A stretch of 64,000 nucleotides of DNA from Flavobacterium fluviatile (GTDB lineage Bacteria > Bacteroidota > Bacteroidia > Flavobacteriales > Flavobacteriaceae). Made by a program: the position numbers and the translations under genes. Shown here piece after piece: positions 63,995 through 64,000 of the stretch. The stretch is taken from contig NZ_JAADZW010000010.1 of NCBI RefSeq assembly GCF_010645065.1, positions 1 to 64,000 on the forward strand, read 5' to 3'. Numbering within the stretch: the stretch's first letter is position 1; each line of letters opens with the position of its first letter. A model generated the notes under the pieces. The model had not been told where the DNA came from, made no database searches, and saw only the letters and a list, made by a program, of their open reading frames with translations.

Positions 63995-64000
63995 AATTTT

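Overview
The window comes from a Bacteroidota genome, most likely Flavobacterium or a close relative. The evidence is low G+C, a SusC/SusD pair, Bacteroidota-type TAnnTTTG -7 promoter elements, several families of flavobacterial intergenic repeats, and the start of what looks like an ISAon1-type transposase at the left edge. Almost all of it is one large pectin/rhamnogalacturonan utilisation region with attached sugar-acid catabolism. No rRNA, tRNA, CRISPR array or complete insertion sequence was seen.

Region 1 (1-9392, minus strand): a secreted pectin methylesterase, a FucP-like MFS sugar transporter and a compact operon running leftwards from 9392. The operon encodes a solute-binding-protein fold protein, two class III (CaiB/BaiF) CoA-transferases, a second solute-binding-protein fold protein, a Gfo/Idh/MocA oxidoreductase and a MaoC-type dehydratase. 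Neither binding protein has a signal peptide and no ABC permease or ATPase is present. Region 2 (9682-15273, plus strand) is divergent from it: a GH105 unsaturated rhamnogalacturonyl hydrolase, then SDR, FAH-family hydrolase, zinc alcohol dehydrogenase, a second SDR resembling L-fucose dehydrogenase, and an amidohydrolase-type lactonase. This matches the non-phosphorylative L-fucose/L-rhamnose route (sugar to lactone, acid, 2-keto-3-deoxy acid, 2,4-diketo acid, then pyruvate plus lactate), except that no aldonate dehydratase gene is present. The two arms are separated by inverted copies of a 19-bp palindrome lying just downstream of each -7 box. Related sites lie before the beta-helix/mutarotase gene and before the GH78 rhamnosidase gene.

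Region 3 (15339-24249): PL10 pectate lyase and GH28 polygalacturonase (minus strand), then a secreted beta-helix enzyme fused to an L-rhamnose-mutarotase-like domain, a Gfo/Idh/MocA oxidoreductase and a sodium:solute symporter (plus strand). Region 4 (24410-30436) looks unrelated to pectin: nitroreductase, OhrR-like MarR regulator, HigBA-like toxin-antitoxin pair, phosphatidylserine decarboxylase-like protein, and a DUF1254/DUF1214 lipoprotein, with two gene-poor stretches of nearly 1 kb.

Region 5 (31383-63994, all plus strand) is the main polysaccharide utilisation locus: GH78, two beta-propeller proteins, GH2, GH106, sialate-O-acetylesterase-like esterase, DUF5703/GH95-like enzyme, PL1-type lyase, GH127/146, CE8 pectinesterase, SusC, SusD, PL1, DUF3826 and a second PL1. 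Together these could de-esterify and cleave homogalacturonan, trim rhamnogalacturonan side chains, import oligomers and catabolise the released deoxy sugars. No hybrid two-component sensor, ECF sigma or dedicated regulator gene lies in the window. Many spacers in region 5 carry long inverted repeats, several ending within 15-60 bp of the next start codon.
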